From positions 372,001 through 436,000 of the forward strand of contig JADKCA010000002.1 in NCBI GenBank assembly GCA_016714795.1: a DNA stretch of 64,000 nucleotides, read 5' to 3'. Shown here piece by piece: positions 44,217-53,487 of the stretch. Numbering within the stretch: the first letter of the stretch is position 1; each line of letters starts with the position of its first letter. Origin of the DNA: Sphingomonadales bacterium (GTDB lineage: Bacteria > Pseudomonadota > Alphaproteobacteria > Sphingomonadales > Sphingomonadaceae). Below the pieces are notes generated by a model. It ran no database searches. It was not told where the DNA came from and saw only the letters and a list, made by a program, of their open reading frames with translations. A program made the position numbers and the translations under genes.

Positions 44217-44654
44217 TCAGCCGCCGTCCGCCCATGCCTTGACCTTGAGCGCCATCGGCTTGAGCGTGCCCGACAACCAGGACCGCGTTGTTCCGTTCAG
44301 CATCATCAACACCAGAATGATCCACAGGTTGGTGAGAAACAGAACGACGATCAGGCAGGCCATAACCGCCAGAATAATGCCCCATCGCCCGCCATTCGTG
44401 CGTTTCGCTCCCCCACTGGGCAAGGTGATGCGCGTTGGGGGCGGTGGGGTATTGTCCGACCTGACATAATCCGGCGTTCCGGCATGACTGTGCGGGCGCA
44501 AATCTGCGAGTGCCGTGATCGGGGCAACCCGGAACACGGGATCTTCCGGCAGAATTGCAGACAGTCCTACTTCCTGCCCCATCGCCGAATCCACGGTGAT
44601 CAGGCGACGCCCGCGTTCGACGATGCGGTATCGGGGAGGGGGCATGGTGAACAT
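44217..44654 (-). CDS. Hypothetical protein with C-terminal membrane helix
   Basis: A 145-residue protein, family not recognised. The N-terminal half is soluble (GRRLITVDSAMGQEVGLSAI). A Pro/Thr-rich linker precedes a strong transmembrane helix at about 90-118 (WGIILAVMACLIVVLFLTNL) and a short basic tail. Start could be the ATG at 44654 or one at 44645. It lies 12 bases after the M23 peptidase gene on the same strand and may be cotranscribed with it. Confidence 0.6.
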   Translation of the reverse strand: MFTMPPPRYRIVERGRRLITVDSAMGQEVGLSAILPEDPVFRVAPITALADLRPHSHAGTPDYVRSDNTPPPPTRITLPSGGAKRTNGGRWGIILAVMACLIVVLFLTNLWIILVLMMLNGTTRSWLSGTLKPMALKVKAWADGG

Positions 44655-44666
44655 TGCCCCGCCATT

Positions 44667-46163
44667 CTACTCTTGTTGGCCGTTGACCGGCAAGGACTGA
44701 TATGTGGCGAGCCGGGCACGGAACGCCGCCAGTTCACGCCCCTCCAGCAAGGGGGCTGAAAGGAAGCTGACCGAACGGGGATTGACGACGGCACCGTTGC
44801 GATAGGTTTCGAAGTGCAGATGCGGCCCGGTGGACAGGCCGGTCGTGCCGACATAGCCGATGATCTGGCCCTGCAACACGCGGGACCCGGAGGACACGGC
44901 ATAGCCGTTCATATGCGAATAGGTGGTGGACAGGTTTCCGGCATGGTTGATGCGGATATGGTTGCCATAGCCGCCTTTGCGCCCGGCAAACACGACGACG
45001 CCATCGGTCACCGCGCGAATCGGCGTGCCGCGCGCCGCGCCAAAATCCACACCCTGATGCATTCGCGAATAGCCCAGCACGGGGTGGAAGCGCATCCCGA
45101 AGCCCGAAGTCTGCCGTGCTCCGGCAACAGGCTGGGTGAAGCCGCCGCGCCGTTCGCCTACGCCAGAGGCCTCGAACCATTCGGTGCGTCCGCCAATCGT
45201 CCATTGCTGCAACTGGGTGGCGCGGTTGCCGCGCGTCAGCCCGGCATAGAGAAGGCGGCCATATTCGACCTCTCCGGTTTCGGCGCGCGCGCGTTCCACC
45301 ACCAGATCGAACTTCGCGTCTGCGCCAATGTCTGTTGCGAAGGAGAGTTTGGAGCCGATGGCGCGGATATAGGTTTCCACGGCTTGCGGTGGTGCGCCTG
45401 CTGCGCGGGCGGCGCGATACAGGCTGTCACCCACCAGGCCGGTCAGGCGCAGCGGTGTGCGGTCCACGGCAATCATCGTCGGGTGGAGCGCCAGCGCCCC
45501 GGCATCCCGCCGGATTGAAACGGCAAGGTCCAGCCGCGCCCTGAACTCCAGCGAATCGAGCGGACGCGGTGCCGTCGGGCTGGCACGGCGGCCCAGCACC
45601 AGCTTCATCACCGTGCCGGGCTTGATGTCCGTCACAGGCGTCACGGCGGCGATCATGTCGCTCACCCGCGCAGCTTCGGCTCCCGTTACGCCTGCGCGTT
45701 GCAGCAGGCGGGAAAAGCCGTCTCCCTGACCCAGCGTGGCAGTCAGTTCGATGGTTGGGCGTTCGGGCGCGCTGCCCAGCGGGACAACCAGATCATTGGC
45801 CGCCATACGGCGCCCGGTATCACCACCCCAGGCGAGCGGGGCGATAGACTGCGCGCGTGTTTCCTCCCACGCCGCGCCTGATACCGCCGCCGATTGCGAG
45901 ACGGGAATGGGGCGATAGTCAGGGCCTAACCAGACCGCCAGGGTGCACAGCGCAATGCAGGCAGCAAAACCGCGGAACCAGACGAGCGAGCCAATGTCTG
46001 TCCCCAGATCGGGAACCAGATCGCGCTCTGCCAGATCAGACAGCCAGTCGCGCAACGAAAGACGTGAATCGGGAGCCGCGCCGGGCAAGCGCTGAGCCTG
46101 TCCGAACGTCAGTGCGGCGCTTCCTGCTGTGGCACCGCCCCATGATTCACTGCGCTGGAACAA
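44667..46163 (-). CDS. M23 family metallopeptidase (LytM-type)
   Basis: About 498 residues: a membrane anchor (WFRGFAACIALCTLAVWLGP), an extracytoplasmic region with a LysM/OapA-like segment (VTDIKPGTVMKLVLGRR), and a C-terminal M23 domain. The zinc ligands are visible in RMHQGVDFG (His, Asp) and GPHLHFE (HxH). It cleaves peptidoglycan peptide bridges or activates amidases at the inner membrane face. No ATG precedes the anchor. I place the start at TTG 46163 (LFQRSESWGG); a GTG at 46322 gives an implausible Arg/Pro-rich extension. Divergent from the helicase. Confidence 0.82.
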   Translation of the reverse strand: MFQRSESWGGATAGSAALTFGQAQRLPGAAPDSRLSLRDWLSDLAERDLVPDLGTDIGSLVWFRGFAACIALCTLAVWLGPDYRPIPVSQSAAVSGAAWEETRAQSIAPLAWGGDTGRRMAANDLVVPLGSAPERPTIELTATLGQGDGFSRLLQRAGVTGAEAARVSDMIAAVTPVTDIKPGTVMKLVLGRRASPTAPRPLDSLEFRARLDLAVSIRRDAGALALHPTMIAVDRTPLRLTGLVGDSLYRAARAAGAPPQAVETYIRAIGSKLSFATDIGADAKFDLVVERARAETGEVEYGRLLYAGLTRGNRATQLQQWTIGGRTEWFEASGVGERRGGFTQPVAGARQTSGFGMRFHPVLGYSRMHQGVDFGAARGTPIRAVTDGVVVFAGRKGGYGNHIRINHAGNLSTTYSHMNGYAVSSGSRVLQGQIIGYVGTTGLSTGPHLHFETYRNGAVVNPRSVSFLSAPLLEGRELAAFRARLATYQSLPVNGQQE

Positions 46164-46351
46164 TGGCCTGCGAACCCTTTGTGATTGCCCGTTCCGTCCG
46201 CTCCCGCAACAGGGATGAACGGCGCGTTTACTGTGGCCAAACTTGGTTAAAGTCAAATGAAGGCGCGGCCTGTTGAATCGCGCGCGCGGTGAACCGTTGC
46301 GGGGCGATTTGGGGGCTTGCACCGCGCGCGCAATCTGGCAAACCTGCGGCC

Positions 46352-48895
46352 ATGAGTTCGCGTCCGAACGCCAGTCTGCGCGCCATTCTTGGCCCGACCA
46401 ACACGGGCAAGACGCATTATGCCATCGAACGCATGTGTGCCCACTCCTCCGGCATGATGGGTTTCCCGCTGCGCCTGCTGGCGCGTGAGGTTTATGACCG
46501 GGTGGTGGCGATCAAGGGGCCAAAGGAAGTGGGCCTGATCACCGGTGAGGAGAAAATCCTGCCTGAGGGCGCGCGCTGGCTGCTCTGCACCACCGAATCC
46601 ATGCCGATGGACCGCGATGTTGCGTTCGTCGCGCTCGATGAAGCGCAATTGGGAGCAGACCCGGAGCGGGGCCATGTCTTCACCGATCGCCTGCTCCATG
46701 CGCGCGGGCGGGATGAGACGCTGATCCTCGGCTCCGAAAGCCTGAAGCCGCTGTTGCGCACACTGCTGCCCGGCATCGAGATCGAGAAGCGCCCCCGTTT
46801 CTCCAACCTCTCTTATGCCGGGGCCAAGAAGATTTCCCGCCTGCCGCCGCGAAGCGCGATCATCGCGTTTTCGGCGGATGATGTGTACGCCATTGCCGAA
46901 CTCATCCGCCGGACGCGCGGTGGTGCGGCGGTAGTGATGGGGTCGCTCTCCCCGCGCACGCGCAACGCACAGGTGGCGATGTATCAGGCGGGCGAAGTGG
47001 ATTATCTGGTGGCGACCGACGCCATTGGCATGGGGCTGAACATGGACATCGGCCATGTCGCCTTTGCTGGCCTCTCCAAATTTGATGGCCGCCGCCAGCG
47101 CCGCCTGTTCGTGCATGAAATGGCGCAGATCGCAGGCCGGGCCGGGCGGCATCAACGCGATGGCACCTTTGGTGTGACGGGCGGGCAGGACAGCGGTCAC
47201 ATCTTCACCGATGTAGAGATTGAGCGCATCGAAAATCACCGCTTTTCCAATCTGGACGCTTTGTGGTGGCGCAACACCGATCTGGACTTCGGCACCCCCG
47301 CCAGCCTCATCGCCTCGCTGGAATGGCTGCCCGACAGGCCGGAACTGCGCGCCGCGCAAGAGGCGGATGATCTGGCGGTGCTCAAGGCGCTCTCGGTTGA
47401 TCCGGATGTTGCGGCACTGGCGCGCGGGGAGGTGGCGACCCGGCGGCTGTGGGATGTGTGCGGCTTGCCCGATTTCCGGCACACCGGGGCCGAATTCCAT
47501 GCCCGGCTGGTCGCGCGGCTGGCCCCGCATCTGCTCAGCGGCACCGGGCGCATTCCGTCCACACTGATTGCGGGGGAAGTGGCGCGGCTCGATTCGGTGG
47601 AAGGGGATATTCCCAAGCTGTCGGGGCGCATCGCTGCCATTCGCACCTGGACCTATGCCGCCAACCGCGCTGACTGGCTGGACGATCCACACCACTGGGC
47701 CGCGCGCACGCGTGATGTGGAGGACCGGCTGTCAGACGCGCTCCACGCCAAGCTGGCCGAACGCTTCGTGGATCGGCGCACGGCACAGCTGATGCGCGGA
47801 CTGCGTGACAATCCCGGCGCGGTGCATGTCACCGTGGCGCAGGATGGCGATGTGGCGGTGCTGGGTGAAAGCATGGGGCGGCTGGAGGGCTTCCGCTTCC
47901 ATGTAACGGCAGAAGCCCGCGCGCCAGACCGTAAGAAAATGCTGGCTGCCGCCGAAGCGCATATGAAATCTGCGCTTGCCACGCGCGCGCAAACGCTCGC
48001 CACTGCCCCGGACAAGGAGTTCCGGCTGGCGCTGGAGACGGGGCAAGGGCCTGCCCTGCTGTGGCGTGATGGCGTGGTTGGCACGCTGGTGCGGGGCAAG
48101 AGCCTGATCGCGCCCGGTCTGGCGCTGGATGTGGCGGTTGCCCGGCTGGATGCCGCGCCGCGCGAGCTGATCCGCAAACGGCTGATGGCTTGGCTGGCCG
48201 CGCATCTGGAGGAGCGATTGCCCGCCCTCATGGCGCTTCACCAGAAAGCGTTCGCGCCCGAAACACCGCCGCAATTGCGCGCTTTTCTGGCCCCATTGGT
48301 GCATGGCGGCGGATGCTTGCCGCGCGCGGCTCTGGCCGAAACGCTCGCCTTGCTCCAGCCGCACGACCGCAAGGCGTTGCGAGGTCTGGGCCTTGCGCTG
48401 GGCTCGCTCTCGATCTTTCACGCTGGCCTGCTCAAGCCGGGGCCGACGCGGCTGCGGCTGGCTCTGCTTGCGGTGCAGGACGGGCAGGTGATGCCGCCCG
48501 TGCCGATGCCGGGGCTGGGCCTGCTCGACAAGCCATCCCCCGAACTCGCCAGAGCGGCAATGCAGGCGGGCTTTGACCGGTTCGGAGACCAGATGCTGCG
48601 CCATGATCTGGTCGAGCGGCTCGCGCTCGCGCTGCACGAGCAGCGGCAGGGCCATGCCCCGTTCGCACCGGATCGCGGCCTTGCGACGCGGTTGGGTGTG
48701 GGGGACGCCACATTGGGCCGAATCCTGCGCGCGCTGGGCTTTGTTCCCGCTGGACCGGATCAGGCGCAGTGGCGCTGGCGCGGATTGAAGGATCGCGGCA
48801 ACCGCCAAAACCATCGACGTCCCCGCACAGGCGCGTGCCGTTCTGCGCCGCGTTCCCAACCCGGCCCCCGCCTGCGCGGGGGCGATGTGTCATGA
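46352..48895 (+). CDS. SUV3-like ATP-dependent RNA/DNA helicase
   Basis: An 847-residue superfamily 2 helicase related to mitochondrial SUV3. Walker A is ILGPTNTGKT at residues 12-21 and the Walker B-like box is VALDEAQLGADPERG. Further motifs are GSLSPRTRNAQV and ATDAIGMGLNMDIGHVAFAG, and motif VI is HEMAQIAGRAGRHQRDG. The C-terminal half is the family's long alpha-helical region. The last about 20 residues (CRSAPRSQPGPRLRGGDVS) are encoded by a palindromic repeat and are unlikely to be part of the original fold. The S4-domain and ferredoxin genes follow, a common sphingomonad arrangement. The ATG at 46352 gives the conserved start. Confidence 0.88.
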   Translation: MSSRPNASLRAILGPTNTGKTHYAIERMCAHSSGMMGFPLRLLAREVYDRVVAIKGPKEVGLITGEEKILPEGARWLLCTTESMPMDRDVAFVALDEAQLGADPERGHVFTDRLLHARGRDETLILGSESLKPLLRTLLPGIEIEKRPRFSNLSYAGAKKISRLPPRSAIIAFSADDVYAIAELIRRTRGGAAVVMGSLSPRTRNAQVAMYQAGEVDYLVATDAIGMGLNMDIGHVAFAGLSKFDGRRQRRLFVHEMAQIAGRAGRHQRDGTFGVTGGQDSGHIFTDVEIERIENHRFSNLDALWWRNTDLDFGTPASLIASLEWLPDRPELRAAQEADDLAVLKALSVDPDVAALARGEVATRRLWDVCGLPDFRHTGAEFHARLVARLAPHLLSGTGRIPSTLIAGEVARLDSVEGDIPKLSGRIAAIRTWTYAANRADWLDDPHHWAARTRDVEDRLSDALHAKLAERFVDRRTAQLMRGLRDNPGAVHVTVAQDGDVAVLGESMGRLEGFRFHVTAEARAPDRKKMLAAAEAHMKSALATRAQTLATAPDKEFRLALETGQGPALLWRDGVVGTLVRGKSLIAPGLALDVAVARLDAAPRELIRKRLMAWLAAHLEERLPALMALHQKAFAPETPPQLRAFLAPLVHGGGCLPRAALAETLALLQPHDRKALRGLGLALGSLSIFHAGLLKPGPTRLRLALLAVQDGQVMPPVPMPGLGLLDKPSPELARAAMQAGFDRFGDQMLRHDLVERLALALHEQRQGHAPFAPDRGLATRLGVGDATLGRILRALGFVPAGPDQAQWRWRGLKDRGNRQNHRRPRTGACRSAPRSQPGPRLRGGDVS
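48864..48883. repeat. GC palindrome forming the helicase C-terminal tail
   Basis: GCCCCCGC-CTGC-GCGGGGGC, perfect 8-bp arms with a CTGC loop. The element lies inside the last codons of the helicase gene. The same loop and arm pattern recurs at 63958-63977 inside hrpB. Confidence 0.7.
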
Positions 48896-48901
48896 TTGCC
48901 A

Positions 48902-49180
48902 ATGCGGATTGACCGGCTGCTCTTCTTCCTTCGTCTCGCCAAAAGCCGGACGCTGGCGCAGAAGATGGTGGAGGGCGGCCATATCCGCATAGACGGCCAG
49001 CGCGTCACCCAGTGCAAGCATGGTGTGTCTGTCGGGCAGGTGCTCACACTTGTCGCGCATGGCCAGCTTCGCGTGATCCGGCTGGAGCAGATGCCTGAAC
49101 GGCGCGGCCCGGCATCAGAGGCCGCTGCCATGATTTGCGACATTCAGCGCCCACAGGTGATTGACGCGGGGCGGGAGTGA
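48902..49180 (+). CDS. S4 domain RNA-binding protein (Hsp15/HslR-like)
   Basis: A 92-residue protein made almost entirely of an S4 RNA-binding domain: MRIDRLLFFLRLAKSRTLAQ, MVEGGHIRIDGQRV and VSVGQVLTLVAHGQLRVIRL. In E. coli Hsp15 binds stalled 50S subunits with nascent chains. The gene begins seven bases after the helicase stop codon. An in-frame TTG at 48896 is less likely than the ATG at 48902. Confidence 0.88.
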   Translation: MRIDRLLFFLRLAKSRTLAQKMVEGGHIRIDGQRVTQCKHGVSVGQVLTLVAHGQLRVIRLEQMPERRGPASEAAAMICDIQRPQVIDAGRE

Positions 49181-49223
49181 ATCTAACCGGATTCTATTGT
49201 TTTGATCCGGGAGGAACCCACCA

Positions 49224-49565
49224 ATGACCTATGTCGTGACCGAGGCGTGCATCAAGTGCAAATATATGGACTGCGTCGAAGTCTGCCCGGTCGATTGCTT
49301 CTATGAGGGCGAGAACATGCTCGTCATTAATCCCAATGAATGCATCGATTGCGGCGTGTGCGAACCGGAATGCCCGGCGGAAGCGATTCTGCCTGACACC
49401 GAGAGCGGTCTTGAAAAATGGCTGGAGCTGAACACCACCTATTCCGCCAGCTGGCCCAACATCACGCGCAAGGGCGATCAGACGCCTGCCGACGCGGATG
49501 ATCATAAGGGCGAAGATGGCAAATTTGACAAATATTTCTCCGCCGAACCCGGCGCGGGAGACTGA
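49224..49565 (+). CDS. fdxA: 7Fe ferredoxin FdxA
   Basis: A 113-residue ferredoxin of the alphaproteobacterial FdxA type. Cysteines 9, 17 and 50 would bind the [3Fe-4S] cluster and 21, 40, 43 and 46 the [4Fe-4S] cluster ([30 protein letters not shown]). The conserved tail [20 protein letters not shown] is present. A small electron carrier in the cytoplasm. It has a GGGAGGAA ribosome binding site. Confidence 0.95.
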   Translation: MTYVVTEACIKCKYMDCVEVCPVDCFYEGENMLVINPNECIDCGVCEPECPAEAILPDTESGLEKWLELNTTYSASWPNITRKGDQTPADADDHKGEDGKFDKYFSAEPGAGD

Positions 49566-49591
49566 TTGCTTCAAGCTTGATCAACAGATCA

Positions 49592-49619
49592 AAGGGCCGG
49601 GCTGCGTTGTCCGGCCCTT
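49592..49619 (+). terminator. Intrinsic terminator after fdxA
   Basis: AAGGGCCGG (49592-49600) pairs with CCGGCCCTT (49611-49619) across a 10-base loop, followed by GTGCTTTT. It lies 27 bases after the fdxA stop and 18 before the next start codon. Confidence 0.7.
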
Positions 49620-49637
49620 GTGCTTTTGGGGGAATGA

Positions 49638-50561
49638 ATGAAGCCGCGCATCGCCGTTCTGCTGCCCTGCTATAACGAGGACGCGGCCATCGGGCAGACC
49701 GTGGCCGATTTCCGCGCGGCGCTGCCCGATGCAACCATCTATGTCTATGACAATAACAGCCGGGACCGGACGGTCGAGGTGGCGCGCGCGGCGGGGGCTG
49801 TTGTCCGTGCCGAACGCCAGCAGGGCAAGGGCCATGTCGTGCGCCGCATGTTCGCCGATGTGGAGGCCGACATCTACGTCATGGCGGATGGCGATGCGAC
49901 CTATGAGGCCGCCGCCGCTCCGCGCCTTGTGCAGCGCCTGATCGACGAACAGCTCGACATGGTGGTGGGCGCGCGCAAATCTGAAGTGGATGCAGCCTAT
50001 CGGCGCGGGCACCGCTTTGGCAATGCTATGCTGACCGGCATGTTGGCCCGCCTGTTCGGGCGCAGCTTCACAGACATCCTGTCCGGCTATCGCGTCTTTT
50101 CCCGCCGCTTTGCCAAGAGCTTCCCGGTTCTCTCGCAAGGCTTTGAAATCGAAACGGAAATCAGCGTCCATGCGCTTGAACTGCGGATGCCGGTGGCGGA
50201 AGAAGTGACGGCTTATGCCGCGCGGCCCGAAGGCTCCGAGTCCAAACTCTCCACATATCGCGATGGTTGGCGCATTCTGAGCACGATCCTGCGGCTTTAC
50301 CGGCATGAACGTCCGCTGGCGTTTTTCGGCGCGGTGGCGGGGCTGGTGGCGCTGGCTGCGGTGATGCTCGCGGTGCCTTTGATCATCACCTATATGCACA
50401 CCGGACTTGTGCCGCGCATTCCCACCGCCGTGCTGGTGACGGGCATGATGATCATTGCTGCCCTTGCCATGACGACCGGACTGATTCTCGATACGGTCGT
50501 GCGCGGGCGGCTGGAAGCGCGGCGGATCGCCTATCTGTCGGTGCCAGCGCCGGGGAATTAA
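49638..50561 (+). CDS. Family 2 glycosyltransferase with C-terminal membrane helices
   Basis: A 307-residue GT-A fold transferase. The N-terminus IAVLLPCYNEDAAIGQTV and YDNNSRDRTVEVA bind the nucleotide sugar. The DxD-like ADGDATYEA binds metal, and SGYRVFSRRFAKSF is the acceptor region. Two transmembrane helices at about 230-290 anchor it, as in dolichyl-phosphate-mannose synthase-like or polyprenyl-phosphate glycosyltransferases. The sugar and acceptor are unknown. The start has a strong GGGGGAA site. Confidence 0.85.
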   Translation: MKPRIAVLLPCYNEDAAIGQTVADFRAALPDATIYVYDNNSRDRTVEVARAAGAVVRAERQQGKGHVVRRMFADVEADIYVMADGDATYEAAAAPRLVQRLIDEQLDMVVGARKSEVDAAYRRGHRFGNAMLTGMLARLFGRSFTDILSGYRVFSRRFAKSFPVLSQGFEIETEISVHALELRMPVAEEVTAYAARPEGSESKLSTYRDGWRILSTILRLYRHERPLAFFGAVAGLVALAAVMLAVPLIITYMHTGLVPRIPTAVLVTGMMIIAALAMTTGLILDTVVRGRLEARRIAYLSVPAPGN

Positions 50562-50567
50562 GTCCGG

Positions 50568-51347
50568 TCAGAAAACAGGGTCGTTAGCGCCGCTTTCATC
50601 CGCCCCGCCAATCGGCGTGACTTCGGTGTGGATGCCGCATTCCACCTTGTCCCACCCGCGCCAGCGGCCCGAGCGCGGGTCTTCACCCGGTTTCACCACC
50701 GATGTGCAGGGCGCGCAGCCGATCGAGAGATAGCCCTGCGCTACCAGCGGATGCCGGGGCAGATTGTGCGTATCCATATAGGCTTCGATTCGGGCCTTGT
50801 CCCAATCCGCCAGCGGGTTCACCTTCAGGCGGCCCTCCTCCACCTCGAAACGCGGCAGGCCCGCGCGCGTTGCGGACTGGAAGCCCTTGCGCCCGGTATA
50901 TTGCGCGTCGAACGGGGCGAGCGCCTTGGCGAGCGGGATGACCTTGCGGATTTCGCAACAGCCATCGGGATCGTAAGACCAGCGCAGGCCCGTTTCGTCC
51001 TTCATGGCCACGTCTGCCGGATCGGGCGTTACGTTGATCAGGTTGGTCAGCCCAATCGCCGCAACCAGTTCGTCGCGATAGGCCAAAGTCTCTGGAAAAT
51101 GCTTGCCGGTTTCAAGAAAGATCACCGGCACATCGGGCTGGATGCTGCCGATCAGATGCAGCAGCACCGCAGATTCAGCGCCAAAGCTGGAGACGATCAC
51201 GGCATCGCCCAGCATGGATTCGCGGATCACCGTTTCCAGCATCTCCACCGTATCGCGGCCCCGGAACATGTTGTTCAGGCGAATGGCATCGGCCTCGGAA
51301 TAGCGCGGGGCGGTGTCGATGCGGTCGATGATGCGGGCTTCAACCAT
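50568..51347 (-). CDS. cysH: Assimilatory adenylyl-/phosphoadenylyl-sulfate reductase
   Basis: A 259-residue sulfonucleotide reductase. Cys130-Cys131 and Cys211/Cys214 (GCAPC) are the four ligands of a [4Fe-4S] cluster, which points to an APS-reducing enzyme. The catalytic Cys237 is in KVECGIHTEV near the C-terminus. It makes sulfite for CysI. It is last in the operon cobA-DUF2849-cysI-DUF934-cysH and overlaps the DUF934 gene by eight bases. The ATG at 51347 gives the conserved length. Confidence 0.93.
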   Translation of the reverse strand: MVEARIIDRIDTAPRYSEADAIRLNNMFRGRDTVEMLETVIRESMLGDAVIVSSFGAESAVLLHLIGSIQPDVPVIFLETGKHFPETLAYRDELVAAIGLTNLINVTPDPADVAMKDETGLRWSYDPDGCCEIRKVIPLAKALAPFDAQYTGRKGFQSATRAGLPRFEVEEGRLKVNPLADWDKARIEAYMDTHNLPRHPLVAQGYLSIGCAPCTSVVKPGEDPRSGRWRGWDKVECGIHTEVTPIGGADESGANDPVF

Positions 51348-51726
51348 GCCGCAGCTTCCACACCGGCACAGCACCATCCACGGTGCGCTGATAGGGTTCG
51401 GGATAGAGCCCCGAGAGCTTCTCCACGACAGTTTGATCGAGCGGCGCGTTGGGAGCGAAATCATCGAAACCGCAACGCTTCATATAGGGCACCTGATCCA
51501 CCAGAACGTCGCCCGCCGCGCGGAGTGTGCCCTTATAGCCGCTTTCCCGCAGGATGCGCGCGGAGGAATAGCCCCGGCCATCGCGGAAGGCCGGGAAGGT
51601 GACTTCGACCAGCGTCAGCCGGTCAAGATGCGGAAGCAGCACACGGGCATCGTCACCCGGTGCGATGCGGACGGCAGTGGCGTTCGAGCCTTCGAATTCC
51701 GCAAAGCTCACAATCGGATCACCCAT
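51340..51726 (-). CDS. DUF934 domain-containing protein
   Basis: A 128-residue protein of the DUF934 family, recognised from FPAFRDGRGYSSARILRESG followed by YKGTLRAAGDVLVDQVPYMK, then the CGFDDFAPN loop. It is found almost always between sulfite reductase and CysH and is thought to help sulfur assimilation, but its reaction is unknown. It overlaps cysI by eight bases and cysH by eight. The start at 51726 (MGDPIVSFAEFEG) fits the conserved N-terminus. Confidence 0.85.
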   Translation of the reverse strand: MGDPIVSFAEFEGSNATAVRIAPGDDARVLLPHLDRLTLVEVTFPAFRDGRGYSSARILRESGYKGTLRAAGDVLVDQVPYMKRCGFDDFAPNAPLDQTVVEKLSGLYPEPYQRTVDGAVPVWKLRHG

Positions 51727-53350
51727 AGATCGCCTCCTTGAACACGTCATTGCCAACACGGCGATAGGTATCGAGGAAGCGTTCATCTCCCTCGCGCACT
51801 TCGCGATATTTCTCGACGATGCGCTCGATGGCATCAACCGCGCCATTCTCGTCAAAGCCCGGCCCCATGATCTTGCCGATCGAGACATCCTCCGCACCCG
51901 ACCCGCCGAGCGTGATCTGGTAATTTTCCACGCCCTTCTTGTCGACGCCGAGGATGCCGATATGCCCGGCATGGTGATGCCCGCAGGCATTGATGCAGCC
52001 GGAGATTTTGAGCTTGAGCTCGCCAATGTCGCGCTGGCGTTCCAGATCGGCAAAGCGCTCGGAAATCTTCTGCGCGACGGGGATGGAGCGGGCATTGGCG
52101 AGGCTGCAATAATCAAGGCCGGGGCAGGCGATGATATCGCTGATCAGGTCGAGATTGGCGTTGGCCAGGCCAGCATCGTTGAGCTTCTGCCAGACGGCGT
52201 AGAGGTCCGCCTTCTTCACATGCGGCAGCACGATGTTCTGGGCGTGCGTCACGCGCAGTTCGTCAAAGCTGTATGCGGTCGCGAGATCGGCCATCAGGTC
52301 GATCTGGTCGGACGTGGCGTCGCCCGGAATACCGCCGGTTGGCTTCACCGCGATGTTGACGATGGCATAGCCCTTCGCCTTGTGCGGCTTCACATTCTGA
52401 TCCACCCAGACCGCGAAATCGGGATCGCTCAGATCCAGATCGTCGGCGGCAGTCGCGTCAAATGCCGGTGCTGCAAAGAAGGCAGTGATCCGGTCGAATT
52501 CGGCGAGCGGCGGATCAAGGCCGAGCGTCTTCACATGCGCGAATTCCTTCGCCACATCGGCGCGATAATTGTCCGCGCCGTGCTCATGGATCAGGATCTT
52601 GATGCGTGCCTTATAGGCATTGTCGCGGCGGCCATAGCGGTTGTACACGCGCAGGCACGCTTCAAGGTAGCTCAGCAGGTCTTCGGCTGGTACGAACGGA
52701 TTGATCTCCGGCGCGATCATCGGTGTGCGGCCCATGCCGCCGCCCACGAAGATGCGGGCACCCAGTACGCCGTCCTTCTTCACCAGCTCGATGCCAATGT
52801 CGTGCAGCCGCATTGCGGCACGGTCTTCGGCGCTGGCGATCACGGCAATCTTGAACTTGCGCGGCAAATAGCTGAATTCCGGGTGGAAGGTGCTCCACTG
52901 GCGCAGCAGTTCGGCCCAGGGGCGCGGATCGGTCACTTCGTCTGCTGCCGCACCGGCATATTGATCCGACGAGATGTTGCGGATGCAATTCCCCGAGGTC
53001 TGGATGGCGTGCATTTCGACGCTCGCCAGATCGGCGAGAATATCCGGCGTGTCCTCCAGCTTGATCCAGTTATATTGCAGGTTCTGGCGCGTGGTGAAGT
53101 GGCCGTAATCACGATCATATTTGCGCGCGATGTGGCCCAGCATCTTCATTTGCTTGCCCGAAAGCGTGCCATAAGGAATGGCGACGCGCAGCATATAGGC
53201 GTGAAGCTGGAGATAGAGGCCGTTCATCAGGCGCAGCGGCTTGAACTGATCCTCGGTGATTTCGCCTGCCATGCGACGGCGCACCTGATCGCGGAATTCC
53301 TCCACGCGGGCATCGACGATTGCCTGATCATATTTGTCATATTGGTACAT
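51719..53350 (-). CDS. cysI: Assimilatory sulfite reductase / nitrite-sulfite reductase hemoprotein
   Basis: A 543-residue siroheme and [4Fe-4S] enzyme that reduces sulfite to sulfide with six electrons. Cluster cysteines are in CPGLDYCSLANARS and SGCINACGHHHAGHIG. Siroheme-binding patches such as RQNLQYNWIKLED and GNCIRNISSDQYAG are intact. In this operon it uses APS-derived sulfite, and the cobA product provides the siroheme precursor. Electron donor unclear: no flavoprotein CysJ is present, so a ferredoxin is possible. Start at 53350 lies just after the palindromic repeat. Confidence 0.9.
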   Translation of the reverse strand: MYQYDKYDQAIVDARVEEFRDQVRRRMAGEITEDQFKPLRLMNGLYLQLHAYMLRVAIPYGTLSGKQMKMLGHIARKYDRDYGHFTTRQNLQYNWIKLEDTPDILADLASVEMHAIQTSGNCIRNISSDQYAGAAADEVTDPRPWAELLRQWSTFHPEFSYLPRKFKIAVIASAEDRAAMRLHDIGIELVKKDGVLGARIFVGGGMGRTPMIAPEINPFVPAEDLLSYLEACLRVYNRYGRRDNAYKARIKILIHEHGADNYRADVAKEFAHVKTLGLDPPLAEFDRITAFFAAPAFDATAADDLDLSDPDFAVWVDQNVKPHKAKGYAIVNIAVKPTGGIPGDATSDQIDLMADLATAYSFDELRVTHAQNIVLPHVKKADLYAVWQKLNDAGLANANLDLISDIIACPGLDYCSLANARSIPVAQKISERFADLERQRDIGELKLKISGCINACGHHHAGHIGILGVDKKGVENYQITLGGSGAEDVSIGKIMGPGFDENGAVDAIERIVEKYREVREGDERFLDTYRRVGNDVFKEAIYG

Positions 53351-53371
53351 CTGGTTTTCCTTGAACCATAA

Positions 53372-53482
53372 CCGCTTGTCCTGAGTAGGGACTGAGCTTG
53401 TCGAAGGCCCGTATCGATGGGCCGTGCACACATCCTTCGATACACCGCTTCGCAAAGCTCAGCGGCTACTCAGGACCAACGG
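53372..53482. repeat. 111-bp nested inverted repeat, copy 2
   Basis: Arms CCGCTTGTCCTGAGTAG (from 53372) and CTACTCAGGACCAACGG (to 53482), imperfect, with the shared core ACTGAGCTTGTCGAAG. It is related to the element at 27074-27181. It lies inside the sulfur operon, between the DUF2849 gene and cysI. Confidence 0.8.
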
Positions 53483-53487
53483 ACTCG

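Noticed and set aside
44667..46322. M23 peptidase starting at GTG 46322
   Set aside because: The extra N-terminal 53 residues are Arg/Pro-rich, look like translated promoter sequence, and would nearly reach the divergent helicase start.
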